Origin: Arbacia lixula
Lineage: Eukaryota > Echinodermata > Echinoidea > Arbacioida > Arbaciidae
Direction of reading: 5' to 3'
Length of the DNA stretch: 64,000 nt
Assembly (NCBI GenBank): GCA_963669155.1
Contig: OZ022576.1
Coordinates: 607,338 to 671,337 of the forward strand
Made by a program: the position numbers and the translations under genes. Below the pieces are notes generated by a model. It saw nothing but the letters and a program-made list of their open reading frames with translations, was not told the DNA's origin and made no database searches. Below are positions 12,011 through 23,568 of this stretch, piece after piece; the stretch's first letter is position 1; each line of letters begins with the position of its first letter.

Positions 12011-12786
12011 AACTTGGCTTAGTTTATCTCGGGCCTGGTCCTGTGAAGGGTCTAGGGCTATCTAAACGACCTACTTGAACCAATACAAGAACAGTGTATG
12101 CTGTTACACTGCAGCAATCAACGAAGCGAGTAATGTATAATCATATGGCACATTACTTACAATGACATTGATCCGTGGCTTGGAACTCTCGATAGTCTGG
12201 GACCATTACTTAGTCTTAGACTATCAAGACCTGGACCTATTAAGGTTAGAACATAATGAGTATCATGCATAAATTCACCTGTACTTTAGGTCTGCTATTT
12301 ATATAGACCACACACATCTACAACATTAATAAATTTCGCAAACTGGACCTGGACTAACTTTAGTCCTTCTTGCATTCATCAACTTAGAGTACAGTTCATA
12401 AGTCCAAATGATTAAAGTCTTTGTCCATATGTTTGTGTCTTTATTTATTTCATTGGGCTTGGGCTTGGGCTTGCTGATAGGCTGGGCGCTACAACTTCGT
12501 CCTTTCTTGTCGACTTGGAACTGGACTTGTTGCTTGGCTGGGCTTGGCTGAAACCCGATGCTGGATCCTCCGCTTGATCCTAGGCTTGTGTACAAAATTC
12601 ACACTGTCACTTGCTGCTCGGTTTGCTGGCGTTAAGACTTCGGCGTGAAGTCGGCTCCAATAAAGTAAAGATGTAGAACATCAACGACAGGCGGGGCTAT
12701 TCATGAGCTGCAGACGCGTCTTAGACTTTCTAGTCTAGGTCTCAACAACATGAACAAGGGCTAGGCATGAACGGCGTGAGGCTTCT

Positions 12787-13112
12787 GCGAAGCGTCCATT
12801 TAATGATTTAGCTTCTCTCACCCGTCATAATTTTGTTGGCTTGAAAATCATTAACTTCGAGGTATCAGCGAAGCGTCCTTAAACTTAGGCCCCGTTTAGG
12901 CTGGTCTAGACTTGGCTTAGTCTAGAAACTATGCATCGATTACCATCGATATGTCAGTGGGAGGCTACAGCAAAGCGTTCATATTAAAACGAGCCTCTCT
13001 CACTTCACAAGTATGATAATTAGCCCTTTTCTTTTACAGCAAAGCGTCTTTTGAATTTGAGTGACTTTAACTGGCGTTATTCACTTACTCATGCACGTAC
13101 GGCATAGCGTCC
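12787..13112 (-). repeat. Five-copy GCRAAGCGTCC motif array in the leader of element 1
   Basis: The motif reads GCGAAGCGTCC at 12787-12797 and 12868-12878, GCAAAGCGTTC at 12970-12980, GCAAAGCGTCT at 13039-13049 and GCATAGCGTCC at 13102-13112. Spacings are 81, 102, 69 and 63 bp. On the element's sense strand it is GGACGCTTYGC. Several copies share flanking GAGG...CAG and TCTCTCAC words. Clustering between the PBS and gag suggests a regulatory or packaging role, which is inference. Confidence 0.6.
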
Positions 13113-13424
13113 ATTTCGTAAACTTGCGAACTATCGATGCAATGGCTGAGGCTTGGTTCTGGCACTGTGCTGTTTATACCAGATCTCCGTGACTGGGCTT
13201 GCGGCTGCGAGTGCTCCATCCACAGTGGACGTGCGTAATACTGCTGGCTTGCAGTGTGTTTACCATTGCATTGCGTTCTCTGTGCGGGCTGTGGTGTTGA
13301 CCGTGTGTGCTAAGCTATGGCTGCTCAGCGGCTGATGATCCAATGTCCGCGGTCAACTTCCAAAGTTGTCCGAAGTGCAGTTTAGTCACTGGACAGAAAT
13401 TCCTAATTAATCTCATTTTGATGT

Positions 13425-13442
13425 ATCCCATCCTCGTCGCCA
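13425..13442 (-). other. Primer-binding site of element 1, matching tRNA-Ser(GCU)
   Basis: On the - strand this reads TGGCGACGAGGATGGGAT, three bases inside the 5' LTR. Its complement, ATCCCATCCTCGTCGCCA, matches the 3' end plus CCA of animal tRNA-Ser(GCU) as I recall it. The second gypsy element uses the same 18 bases. Confidence 0.85.
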
Positions 13443-13445
13443 AAA

Positions 13446-13615
13446 TGTTATGTTCTTATGTTATGAGTTCTTGTGTGGACAACATAATAATGAGATAATC
13501 TGCACAGAGATCTTAAGTAGTGTCTGGTTTAATAAACGCCATGTTTGAACTCTCTCGCGCATGCGTACAAGGTGCCTTGAAGCTACAGCCTGTAGTCTTC
13601 ATTCAATACTTAACA
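13446..13615 (-). repeat. 5' LTR of gypsy element 1
   Basis: 170-bp copy identical on reading to the LTR at 5867-6036, followed directly by the ATTAT target duplication. Confidence 0.96.
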
Positions 13616-13620
13616 ATTAT

Positions 13621-14540
13621 CTACAGCGTTTTCACCCTAAATAAGTGCTGTACATACGTTTGCTATTTTTGAGAGAGAAATCAAAACAATCCCACTTAGT
13701 GTTTTGAGTGTCGGAGTCACAAGTTGACATGAATGTGCTATACAATCTATAGGATAATTATTCAGCCACGAGTGATGGATAATGGATTCGACAACAACTC
13801 TCATTATACACCATATTTACCCTACGAAAGAAGATATTTCATGGTTGGGCTTCATAAGGGCATATCAGCATAACCCTCTCTCAGACCTATACATATACCT
13901 CACATATAAACACTCTACGTGTTATTGAAAGGTGCTTCATCGCCCCTTCGTCCTAGCATCAAAATGCAGAATCATACTTTGATGAATAGGGGATCTCCCC
14001 TCTAGACCCACACTCAGCATGTTCAAGATGACCAGCCGACTTTTCCCTCTTCCTCCCTTTGTGACTAGTCCATATCGATTCCACGCGTTCATGCATTCAA
14101 ATTCCATATGCTTACTATTGAACGGCATCAGGTGAGACGGAAAAAATACCCACTTCATTAACTTCGTCGAACTTATTTTGTGCAAAAGCTTTGTTTGGGG
14201 TGAGGCTAATAATATGGAATGCGCAACACGACTCTCTTACAGTTCAAAAATACCCCCCCCCCCCCAACACACACACGCGTACACACACACTCCCATAACA
14301 AATGACCTATCTACGCCATGGCCTGTATATGCGTCTGCATTGTCCCTCTATGTGTTTGTATAGCTGGCCATAATTATCATCATCAAGATCAGGTGGCGCT
14401 GTAAAGCGCTGCTGTGGTCTTCACGAGAGCACGCCATACAACTCTCCACCAATCGTGTTGCACCCTCCATTCCTTCCCTGGACACTTTCTTTCCTTCTTT
14501 CCATAATTATGTCACTATGATAATATCATGGTGGCATAAT
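13621..14540. other. Intergenic DNA, nothing recognised
   Basis: No exon or repeat family identified. A C run near 14253-14265 followed by short CA-rich sequence is the only notable composition. The small open frames show no recognisable domain. Confidence 0.4.
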
Positions 14541-14571
14541 TGTGTGTATGTGTGTGGGTGCGCGTGTGTGT

Positions 14572-14612
<41 letters not shown>

Positions 14613-14642
14613 TGTGTGTATGTGTGTGCGTTTGTTTGTGTG
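14541..14642. repeat. (TG)n microsatellite
   Basis: About 100 bases of TG repeat with scattered TA/CG interruptions. Confidence 0.9.
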
Positions 14643-14689
14643 CATACGAGGCAGGGATAATAAAGGGGACAACTGCAAGATATTTTAGA

Positions 14690-15960
14690 TGATAATGGTC
14701 ATTTGAAGCCTTGGCCATGTGTTCACAATTTAGGACTAGGTCATAAAGCAGACCAAGTGTTTACAATAAATGATATTCGTAATGCTATACCATACAAATG
14801 GAAGGATTCTACGATTGCAGCTATATTTCAGCAAGTATATCCCACAGATTTCGATTTAACATTGAATAATTCCGGGTTGAAAGTAAACCTGCAACTTTCA
14901 AAGTCTAAGAAAAAGTATGAGGTGATGGTGAAAGATTTGCAGTCGTCTCATGTTTTACACATGAAGGATTATCATAACAACTATGATTGTTATACAGATA
15001 AAGAAATTAAAGACCCTTTTCTTAAAACGAGGAGCTCCACATGGATAAGAAAACATGGATAATTTCAATTCAAATTGTTACACGATGTCGTTTACACTAA
15101 GGAGCGTTAATGTAAACAACAAAAAAAGTATGCCCCCCCCCCATCCCCCCTAAGCAAAATAACATAACTTTGTATCGAAGAGGTTTTGGGCAAAATAATT
15201 TGGCAGGATTGTTTCTTAAACTTTTTGACTCACTTCTGTGTAAAAATCACATTAATCCAATGAGTGGAAAATTTTTAAAGGCAAAAATGGCACTCTTCAA
15301 AAGTCACAGCGGTAATTGTTTACGCCATTCTAACAGTACATTTTTGACATTTTTTGTGCTATTTTTAAAGTGTATGCACTCAACCATGACACGAAAATGA
15401 CCTCAGGTCATGTTACATCTTTGTTCAAATATCCAGTTTTTTTCACAAAAATAAAGGGTTTTTAAAAGTTTCAAACTCAAGAGGGATGGGTATTAAACGG
15501 TGCTCACTCAACCAGAACAATGGGTTAAGTGTCGAGATAGGTGCAGGTGCATCGAGAGATGGATGATAAACAATGAAAGGTCATCAATTATGAACCAGAA
15601 ATGGAATTCATCAAAACTTCATATTATGACAGAATCCCAAAATCATCCTTGTGACTTTTGACAAGTGACATTTTTGCCTTTAAAATTTGCCCACTCATGC
15701 ATGACTAATTGAATTAATGTGATTTTCACAGAGAATTTAGTCAATAAGTTAAATTATTTTACCCAAAACCTCTTTGATAAAATGTTATGCGATTTTGCTT
15801 AGGGGGGACTTACTTTTATTTTGTTGTGTTTAGTTTCGTTTTGTAACATACAATCTTTATTCCTTCTACCAACAAATACCTGAAACTTAGTTGCATCTTG
15901 TTTTACACCGTGACAAGATGAAATTGTTGTGGATTTTTTTTAAAATAATAATATATTTAA
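14690..15960 (+). mobile_element. Decayed L1-like LINE fragment, interrupted by a MITE
   Basis: The open frame 14703-15062 and the bases after it encode a sequence ending FQFKLLHDVVYTKER. This aligns with EFQFNLLHGALYTKDH in the better preserved LINE at 17.4-19.7 kb. The match breaks at about 15112 and resumes at about 15829, where TTTAGTTTCGTTTTGTAAC corresponds to TTTAGATTTGGATTTGTAAC of the other copy (18871-18890). The LINE was therefore split by the fold-back element between. Only the 3' part of ORF2 is represented; the reverse transcriptase core is absent. The right limit is approximate because similarity fades. Confidence 0.65.
15113..15832. mobile_element. Fold-back MITE (about 720 bp)
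   Basis: Two arms of about 170 bases are inverted copies. The left arm (from 15113) reads TAAACAAC...CCCCCCTAAGCAAAAT...AGAGGTTTTGGG, and the right arm is its reverse complement ending at 15832 (GTTGTGTTTA). A non-repetitive loop lies between about 15320 and 15645. No transposase frame is present, so it is non-autonomous. It sits inside the LINE fragment and a short TTA-type target duplication is possible. Confidence 0.8.
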
Positions 15961-16199
15961 AAAAAATGATGTATATGAGTTAAGAAACTTGGATTGGAAA
16001 TATATATTTTGTGGAATTCTGGGTTATTCAAATAGATCCAAGTAGGTGTATAGTTTGATTATTTTTATGAAATATACCATTTTCAGATCTTAGACAGAAA
16101 AGGAATTGCCCACTAAAGACAAGGAACGAAAGATTGTTGCTGAAGTCTGGAAAATAACCTAGATCAAGGCTGGGAAGCTTTATTTATATTTACAGAAAT

Positions 16200-17241
16200 G
16201 GGATTACGTAAATAATCTGATGAATGAACCAGTTTGAAAGATTGTTACATCTTCCCGGAATTGTTGACAATGGTTATCTTTGGCAACCTAAAGGCATATT
16301 TGTGGGTATCCGATTGGGTAACATCTGGTGTTCTTCAGCTTGTGTGCAACGTCTATATGTATTAGACTACAAACAGTTAAAAACAAATTTGTATTCCGTT
16401 ATCATTACTATTTTTTTGTCCTTTCTTTTCTCTTTCTTTATGTCTTTTCACCCCTATGTATTCATGTTGTCGAGCTCACTCCCATAATTCTACAACTGGC
16501 AGGTTGATGTGTGGCAGATAAAAGTCAACCATTAGGTCAAGAAATAGTGCGAGTGTTTGCATGTGTGTATGTGTATTCATGAAGGTTGGAGGGAGGGGGG
16601 GGGGGGGAGGGGAGGAGGTACACACCCAAGGGAGGGTTAGGGTTAGGGTGTGTGTGTGTGTGTGTGTGAGCATATATAGGAAGGGCCGATGGGGGGGGGG
16701 GGGGGCACACGCATTGTGAGGAAAAAAAGTAGGTGGCCGGGACAGACGTAGGGGTACAGGATTAGACCGAAGGGTAGTCATGGTAGTTAGGGAGAATTTC
16801 ATACGAGAATGGGCTTGCTAGTTGATAATACTGTACGGTTCCATTCATTTGTAATTTCGTTGAAATATCTTTCATTTGTTCTCATTTAATAAATTATATC
16901 ATATTTGTTATAATTATCTACATTGAATTCATTCTGTGACTATTACATTATAAAGGAAAATAAGTAGCCGATTTTGTTTATTCACCTTAATTTAATTCAT
17001 ACTGTAAGATACCTATAGAAGAAAGAAGAACTAGCATGACTAGCGTGTATGTATAATACAATATTACAAAATATAGTAGAAATAATAATTGTTTGTCTTG
17101 ACTTACTTTTTGCTTATTGCAATCCAATTATGTGTAAGCTTAATCACGTAATTTTAATTTGTATATGGCTATTTCAGATGAAACTGCGACTTTGAATGGA
17201 ACTACATAATTATTAGATGCATTGAAAAACAGGACAAAAAG
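16200..17241. other. Intergenic DNA with G-rich tracts
   Basis: No gene recognised. The tract 16580-16720 carries several runs of G up to 14 long, a short GGTTAGGGTTAGGG stretch and a GT run, giving Pro-rich open frames on the - strand that I regard as spurious. Confidence 0.4.
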
Positions 17242-17249
17242 ACAAAAAA

Positions 17250-17326
17250 GTGTGTGTGTGTGTGTTTGTGTGTATATGTTTGTGTGTGTGTGTGAGTGTG
17301 CATGTGTGTGTGTTTGTGTGTGTGCG

Positions 17327-17372
<46 letters not shown>
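17250..17372. repeat. (GT)n microsatellite at the 5' junction of the LINE
   Basis: About 120 bases of GT with few interruptions, fused in frame to the truncated LINE coding sequence. The Val/Cys-rich open frames over it are artefacts. Confidence 0.92.
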
Positions 17373-17373
<1 letters not shown>

Positions 17374-19240
17374 ATGTCTTAAAAGCTTTTGGCTTTGGGA
17401 ACACTTTCTGCTCATGGATTAAAACTATGTATAATGACGTAAGTAGCTGCGTGATGAATGGCGGTCACTCAACTGGTTACTTTGATATCAAAAGGGGGGT
17501 AAGGCAAGGAGATCCACTCTCGCCATATTTATTTGTATTGGCCATAGAAATACTTACATTGTGCATCCGAAATGATAAGAATATTAGAGGGATTAAATTG
17601 GGTCGGAATGAAATTAAGCAAGTGTTATATGCAGATGAAATAACACTCTTTTTACAAGACAAGGAATCTAACAAAAGGGTACAACAGACTTTTGAAGCTT
17701 TTGAAAAGATTAGTGGTTTAAAAGTTAATAAGGAAAAAACAAATCTTGTGTGCTAGGGTAAAGAATCTGAAATACCTGGGGAGCAATTGTTTGGGAATTT
17801 GATAGAAGAAGTGAAAATATTAGGGATACATTTTACACGAAATCTAAAACGGAAAGAGGATTTAAATTACAAAGAGATACTAAGAAAAATAAAACGACTG
17901 GTAGGATGGTGGAAGCAAAGGGATCTTACAATAATGGGTAAGATTCAATTGTTGAAGACTTATGTTTTGTCCAAATTCAATTATGTCTCTTCTCTCATTA
18001 CTGTTCCAAAACTCATTCTGGAAGAAGTAGAACGTATTTCCTTTGATTTCATTTGGGGTGGAAAGGACAGAATAAAAAGGAAAATTTTATATCAGGATTA
18101 TGGGTTTGGGGGTGTAAGAATGACAAATTATGAAACATTTATAAAAACTCAAAGGGTTATGTGGCTTAAACGGCTAATATATGGAGATAACTTGTCAGGA
18201 TGGAAGATTTGTTTTGAATATTTCTGCAGGTCAATAGGGGGAAGGTTCATATTTTTATGTGATTACGATATGAATAAACTGAATTTGAATAACCTGCCAC
18301 CTTTCTATAGGTCTATAGAGAAAGGTCTGGCAAGAATTGGATAAATGTAGACACTTTGAAGAAAATATACATAATCCCATTCTTTTCAATAATAGACACA
18401 TTTGCATAAGAAACAAAATGATATTTGATGAGGATCTATGGAAGAAAGGGGTTATTCAAATAGATGATATAACTAATGGAAAAGAAATCAAACCATATTC
18501 TCATTTTTTTTACTTTTGGAATTGAAAGCAAAGGATTATTGAACATTCTTGATTTGTTTAAAGCCATTCCTGATGATTAGAAACAGGAGAACATGCAAGT
18601 TGATATTCATAATTTTGGCATAAGATTAAATATAGAAGGACAAATAGGTCAACTGTCTAACTTAAAGTCTAAAAAAATGTACAATTACTTCATTAAATCA
18701 TTTCAGGAAGAATATAATTTACAAGTGCGAGATGGATATAATCAATATAACTATAATAAGGAAGAAATTAAGGATATATTTTAAGACCGAGAAGAGCAGT
18801 AATTTGTTGTAAGCATAGAGAATTTCAATTTAACTTATTACATGGGGCCCTTTATACTAAAGATCACCTCTTTAGATTTGGATTTGTAACTGATAAATTG
18901 TGTTCCTTTTGTAAAAAGGAGGATGAGACGTATTCACACCTTTTTCTGTTTTGTGCACACGTTCAAAGAATTTGGCAAGAAATTACAAATAGATTGAATT
19001 TAAAGGAATTAGACATCAATAACTGGAAATTAATTTTCATGGGGATTTAAGGAAATTCTCAAAGAATCAAAATGTGCAATTCCATTATCCTTATCATAAA
19101 ATACATCATATATTTTTCGAGAACAAAAGGAATGCTTCCTTCCATAACAAAATCTTAAAGATGATTTCGGAAGAGAAGTTAGCGATCAAAAGTTGTAAAT
19201 TAGGGTTACACTTACAGAAATGGGAAGAATTGAACATTTA
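17373..19240 (+). pseudogene. Broken LINE ORF2 (reverse transcriptase and C-terminal region)
   Basis: The frame shows [20 protein letters not shown] (RT block with GDPLSP) and [10 protein letters not shown], the catalytic box, in which the usual YADD is YADE. A TAG at 17754-17756 interrupts it, the same frame continues from 17787 to the TAA at about 18342-18344 (KILGIHFTRNLKRKE-type thumb region), and the sequence then shifts frame. Near 18800-18985 it encodes EFQFNLLHGALYTKDH and a CSFCKKEDETYSHLFLFC zinc-like motif, the C-terminal RT-associated region of L1/Tx1-type LINEs. Endonuclease and N-terminal parts are missing. Confidence 0.85.
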
Positions 19241-19669
19241 GAGGACTTATAGCATTTGTATTTTCTAATTTGTTCTGGGTAGTTACCCTTCTAAATATCC
19301 ATAATGCTCGCCTGGCAGCATCAGTTCCATATCCGTATTTCTTGAGCGCGTGAGGGAATGAGGGCAGTTACACCGGACATGGGGGAGGGGGGTGGGTGGA
19401 CTTACATGTTTTTGTGTGGGGGTGGTTATGTTCGGGGGGGGGGGGGGGGAAGAGGTATCAGAAAAGATTTCATTCTTATGGAATTGTTTTATTATCATTT
19501 ATGCATATAATTATTATTATTTTAGAGGAATATGATTTGTGTTTATCGAATCAATAGAAATATATATTACTTTTGTGTATTTGTTATTGTATGTTATAAA
19601 GTGAAATTGTTTATTTTATCATGGGAATGAAATAAAATAAAGAATATGGAAAAACAAAAAAAGTGTGTG

Positions 19670-22600
19670 CCGTATGTCAACAAGTTACGTACTGTACTAA
19701 CAAGGTCCTATACATGTGTGCTCTTTTGCCGCCTACGCGGAAGTCTATGTCGGTATAATAATCATATGTCTACTTTGGATTACCCGAAGCACATTAAAAC
19801 AAAAATATCTATTCGAAAAAATTTTAGCGTGGTACACCATGTTTCAAACTGAAGTCAAGGTTCAAATGATGCTAGATTATACAGGTGTACATGTACAATG
19901 TTAGGCCTCTCGTGAAACCAACTTGATCCAGCGTTATATCATTTAGGCTATGTACAGTGTATATGTTTATGTACATAACTAAAATAGCAATAACCTTTGA
20001 GGAAAAAATGAAAAACGTGTGGCAAGCCACGAGATGGCGATAATCTAACATACTTCCCAAATCGACGCATTTACTTCTAAAAATTACAATTAATCGAATC
20101 ACCACAATTGACATCATAATCACATACGCGCGTTTTGTCAGGTAATTGAGAACTGTCCGTTAAAATCCTTCTCCTCCGCATTACTTTATTGAGTACTCTT
20201 GATATCTCTGTTCGCAGAAGGAGCATTTACACGATACCTCGTAGAGACTCGTGAATCTTTAACGTATCTCGTGGTGACCGGCCTGTTTCTACCTAGACCC
20301 ACGCGCCAGACACGAGAAGGCAATAAACATGCAAATGAGAACCAATCCCTTTCAAAGAGAAGACCCGGGGTTTGCTACCCCGCGTGGGTAGTCGAAATCC
20401 CCCAACTCGTGCTAAAGACGCGGTTGAGATATATGGACGTCTTGAAAGAAATACCATAATCCCACTTTCATCAATAACCGACAGTTTGAGACTGAGAGTG
20501 GATCAACGCTCGCGATAAACATTAGATTTACAGCTCGCAGCGGTTTCATCACGTGTTCTCAAGCAAGACAGGCCTACTCGAAAACAGCAATTATTCATGT
20601 ATATGGTGTTCGTTATTGCTGGCAAAACAGGTATTGATTAACATAGAGGAAGGCAATAGAAGATGCATACTCCTTACACTGTAGAGACAACATTGATAAA
20701 ATTCCGTAATCTAATCAAATGGATGGAATCAAAGAGGACTGTTGTCGAAACGCGGACATAGTTGAATTTGTGCCAACGCGAGAACACAATTACACACACA
20801 ATCTCTTATATATATATTTTTAAAATCAGGTTTGTTTAATTTGACTTTCTGTATTGAACGTTTGATTAATTGTTTATTGTATTCATCATACAAATAAAAA
20901 TGCATTGTCATTCTGCAGGGTCCGTGAGAGAAATTTGGATCTGATTAGACCAGCCTGTCGAAATAAGACGTACTAATCTACGAAAACTATGAACTTCCCA
21001 TAATAGCGTGTTTAGTATGACGCTATCCGCGTTCTTTATTAAGACAGTCCATGGACGGATTTATGAAACTTCCATTATCAAAGCAAGCGGGCTAAATCCT
21101 GATTTAGGTAAACTAACTCATGTGAATGTATAATTATGCGACTTTTAGCAAAGGTTGTTTTCTGTCCACGACTTACTTTTACTTTTATCTTGACTTTCGA
21201 CCATCCGACTCAAAATCTAATCACTTGATAACATTGTCATATACCTTATTATTGTACCATGTTTGGTCAAATAAACGATGAAGCAAGTTCACTTCGTACA
21301 TCCTTGATGGAATATTTCTTGGGTTATCGTGTACGCCTAAAACAGTGAATCAACATGTAATCAGCTAAATACATTTCTTGAGTCAAAACAAGTACATGTA
21401 TTCAAATGTTCTTTGAAAGTTTCCATGATGAGAGTGTATAAATTCTACTTAGCAAATTAAAAAAAAATTAGCACACATTACTAACACATTAGGTAACACC
21501 ATGTGCTTGTATTCTTTCAGGATATTTGACCTACTTATGGGGGAAAAATAGAGAAATGAGTGAAAAGAGGAAAGATGACATTTTATTCATTAACACTTGC
21601 ACAATACCGATACCAATAGCTTGGTGTTTAAATCAAATGTCAATGATAAAATGGAAGTAGAAGGTGATGAAGATGATTGGATGAAGATGGGTGGTGATTG
21701 GTGATGAGATGAAAACTAGCATCATACCAAGTTTGGTGAAACTCTGTGGCAGAGGCAAATAAAAGGGTTTAATCTGTTCCTCTTTGATGTTTACACAATG
21801 CCAGTCATTATGCTCTTAAATTCACTTTTCCTGCAATTTTCCTTATTTTCAAAAATATCACAGAAGGGAAGCAAAGCAAACAAAGATATTGATGTGTGAC
21901 TTTTCCCTTTATTCAGAATAAAGCAATATGATATGTCAGGCAAACATCTGTACTAAAGGTGAGGGATAGAAGTGATGCAGATTACTGGACTCGCTGATTA
22001 TGGTACAACCATACTGTTTTCAACACAAATAAAGGGTCTTGTTTGATTCAACACCCTTATCATTGTCAGACAATTCCTTCTTATGATCCAACAATCAAAC
22101 AAGAAGTAGACCTGTGGGCTGAGGTCATAGTTGGTCCCATAATCTTGCCTTCTATCCCTTACAAGGGCTATAATACATACATGTACCACTCACCATTCAG
22201 CTGGTACATACATAATGCAATCAGCTGTGCATGGTATACTTCATTACAGCAAGGCGCTTCATGCCTTCAAATGTAATACAGGGACATGCAGCATAAAATG
22301 CAAATATGTTATGTACCTTTAAAGTGAAATTAATCAACATGGAAAGCATGTTGTGCTGAACCAATGTCCAATACAGCACAACCAGTAGGTCTGTACCCTC
22401 TCCCCGATACTTATAAACAGTTTTTTGTATTCACACAAAGATCTCCCCCTCCACCCCCCCCCCCACCCCCTCTGTTCACCCAAGTTTACACATAACCTAG
22501 CGCTTAGAATATTCAGCGCCCACCTGGACCCCTCCCCCTTCCCACCCCCCCCCCCCCCCCCCCCCCCCCACAAAAACCTGAGAGCCCATAAGAAAATAAT

Positions 22601-22719
22601 CCTCCTAGGCTTAATGCACACATATTTCAGTGTAAACCATATGTAGCTGTCGCAAATACCGTAGATTTTGATTTCCCCCGGGTTCACACTATGACACCTG
22701 TCAGACCTGTGCTGCACAT
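19670..22719. other. Intergenic DNA, no gene recognised
   Basis: About 3 kb with only short unsupported frames. C-rich runs at 22445-22465 and 22541-22569 produce Pro/Gly frames of no significance. I see no exon pattern, RNA gene or clear transposon here. Confidence 0.4.
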
Positions 22720-23358
22720 TAGGGACTTTTCGATTGGGTGAACGAGAGTGATGTGACGCCCGGCGGCAGGCGTATGTCAACGCGTTTACTCCCTACGTTG
22801 AGCCGCTCCTGAAATGCGTTTCGATTTCGGGCGTCACGTCTAGTCAACGTAGTGACGTCATGGCCCCTGTGGCCCGCGTGGCAATCACTGATCTCCCCAC
22901 TGGTTGCAATACGTATACGGGCGCGGTTAAAATGTATATGTGGGACTGTAGTGTGCATTTGCAACTTGCTAGACGACAGAGCAAACAGGTACCTGATAGG
23001 CTGTAGTTGGTACGTCAGTGGTGCTCATGTTAAGTGAGAAGATGATGAACTTTCTGGTAATATAGCTATTTATATTTTGTTTTAAAAAATAAATGGAAAA
23101 ATCGTTGAACTTCCCACTGATTTGCTGTAACTCAGCATAATCTTCCTCCGGCACCGTCCATATCGAGAGGAGTATGACGTCATAGACAGCACGGGATGAG
23201 CCCGGCACGAGTGAATTGGGTGGTCGGTGAAAACCTGGGTAAACGCGTTGAGCCGAGGGGTGTTGAGCCGAGGGGTCGACGTTGACGCATGCGCGGTGCG
23301 TAAAAGTGACGTCATTCACGGTGACGCCTGGCGGCACGTCCAAATCGAAAAGTCCCTA
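22720..23358. mobile_element. GC-rich MITE with TAGGGACTTTTCGATT inverted ends
   Basis: The left end TAGGGACTTTTCGATT at 22720 is matched by its reverse complement ending at 23358. Inner similarity continues with GACGCC(C/T)GGCGGC, TGACGTCA and AACGCGTTTAC words in inverted order. The interior is much more GC- and CpG-rich than its surroundings. No transposase frame. Target duplication not clear. Open frames inside it are not supported as genes. Confidence 0.7.
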
Positions 23359-23568
23359 TTGCAAGCTTGAGGTTCAGAGTGTGCCTGTGGTTCTGGTCGC
23401 ATCATGAAAACATGATAAATGGGCAAATAGATTATGAGCTACTCTCGCGCTGAAACCACACCACCACATAAGAGATACTTACAACACAAAAACAGATTGA
23501 TGCACTAATCTAAGAGCATCGTCATATCTCGTTGTCACATTCACAAAGACAATTTTAATTTTGTTTAA

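Larger units (their letters stand above)
5867..13615 (-). mobile_element. Complete gypsy-type LTR retrotransposon (element 1)
   Basis: A 7.75-kb element bounded by two 170-bp LTRs that read as identical, with TG...CA ends and flanked by the 5-bp target duplication ATTAT (5862-5866 and 13616-13620). In element sense (- strand) the order is 5' LTR, primer-binding site, a leader of about 2 kb, one uninterrupted Gag-Pol frame, about 1.1 kb of 3' non-coding sequence, polypurine tract, 3' LTR. Domain order protease-RT-RNase H-integrase marks it as Ty3/gypsy; the single frame and sequence flavour resemble the Mag/K02A2.6-like group, which is an inference. No env-like frame is present. Identical LTRs and an intact frame point to a recent insertion. 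Confidence 0.96.
17242..19669 (+). mobile_element. 5'-truncated L1-like LINE with target duplication at a GT microsatellite
   Basis: ORF2 sequence begins at about 17373 within the reverse transcriptase and runs to about 19240, followed by a 3'UTR with G-rich tracts and an A-rich end (AATAAAATAAAG near 19631). The same ACAAAAAA(A)GTGTGTG word occurs before the GT run (17242-17256) and after the A-rich tail (about 19654-19669). It fits a target-site duplication of target-primed reverse transcription, with the GT part of the left copy expanded to about 120 bases. The element is dead: it has an in-frame stop and at least one frameshift. Confidence 0.75.

Noticed and set aside
16630-16650. Telomere-like GGTTAGGGTTAGGG
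   Set aside because: Only two units within a G-rich simple-sequence area; no array.
22334-23343. Frames of 60-150 codons around the C-rich tracts and the GC-rich MITE
   Set aside because: Composed of homopolymer-derived Gly/Pro runs or lying wholly in the inverted-repeat element; no known domain or splice context.
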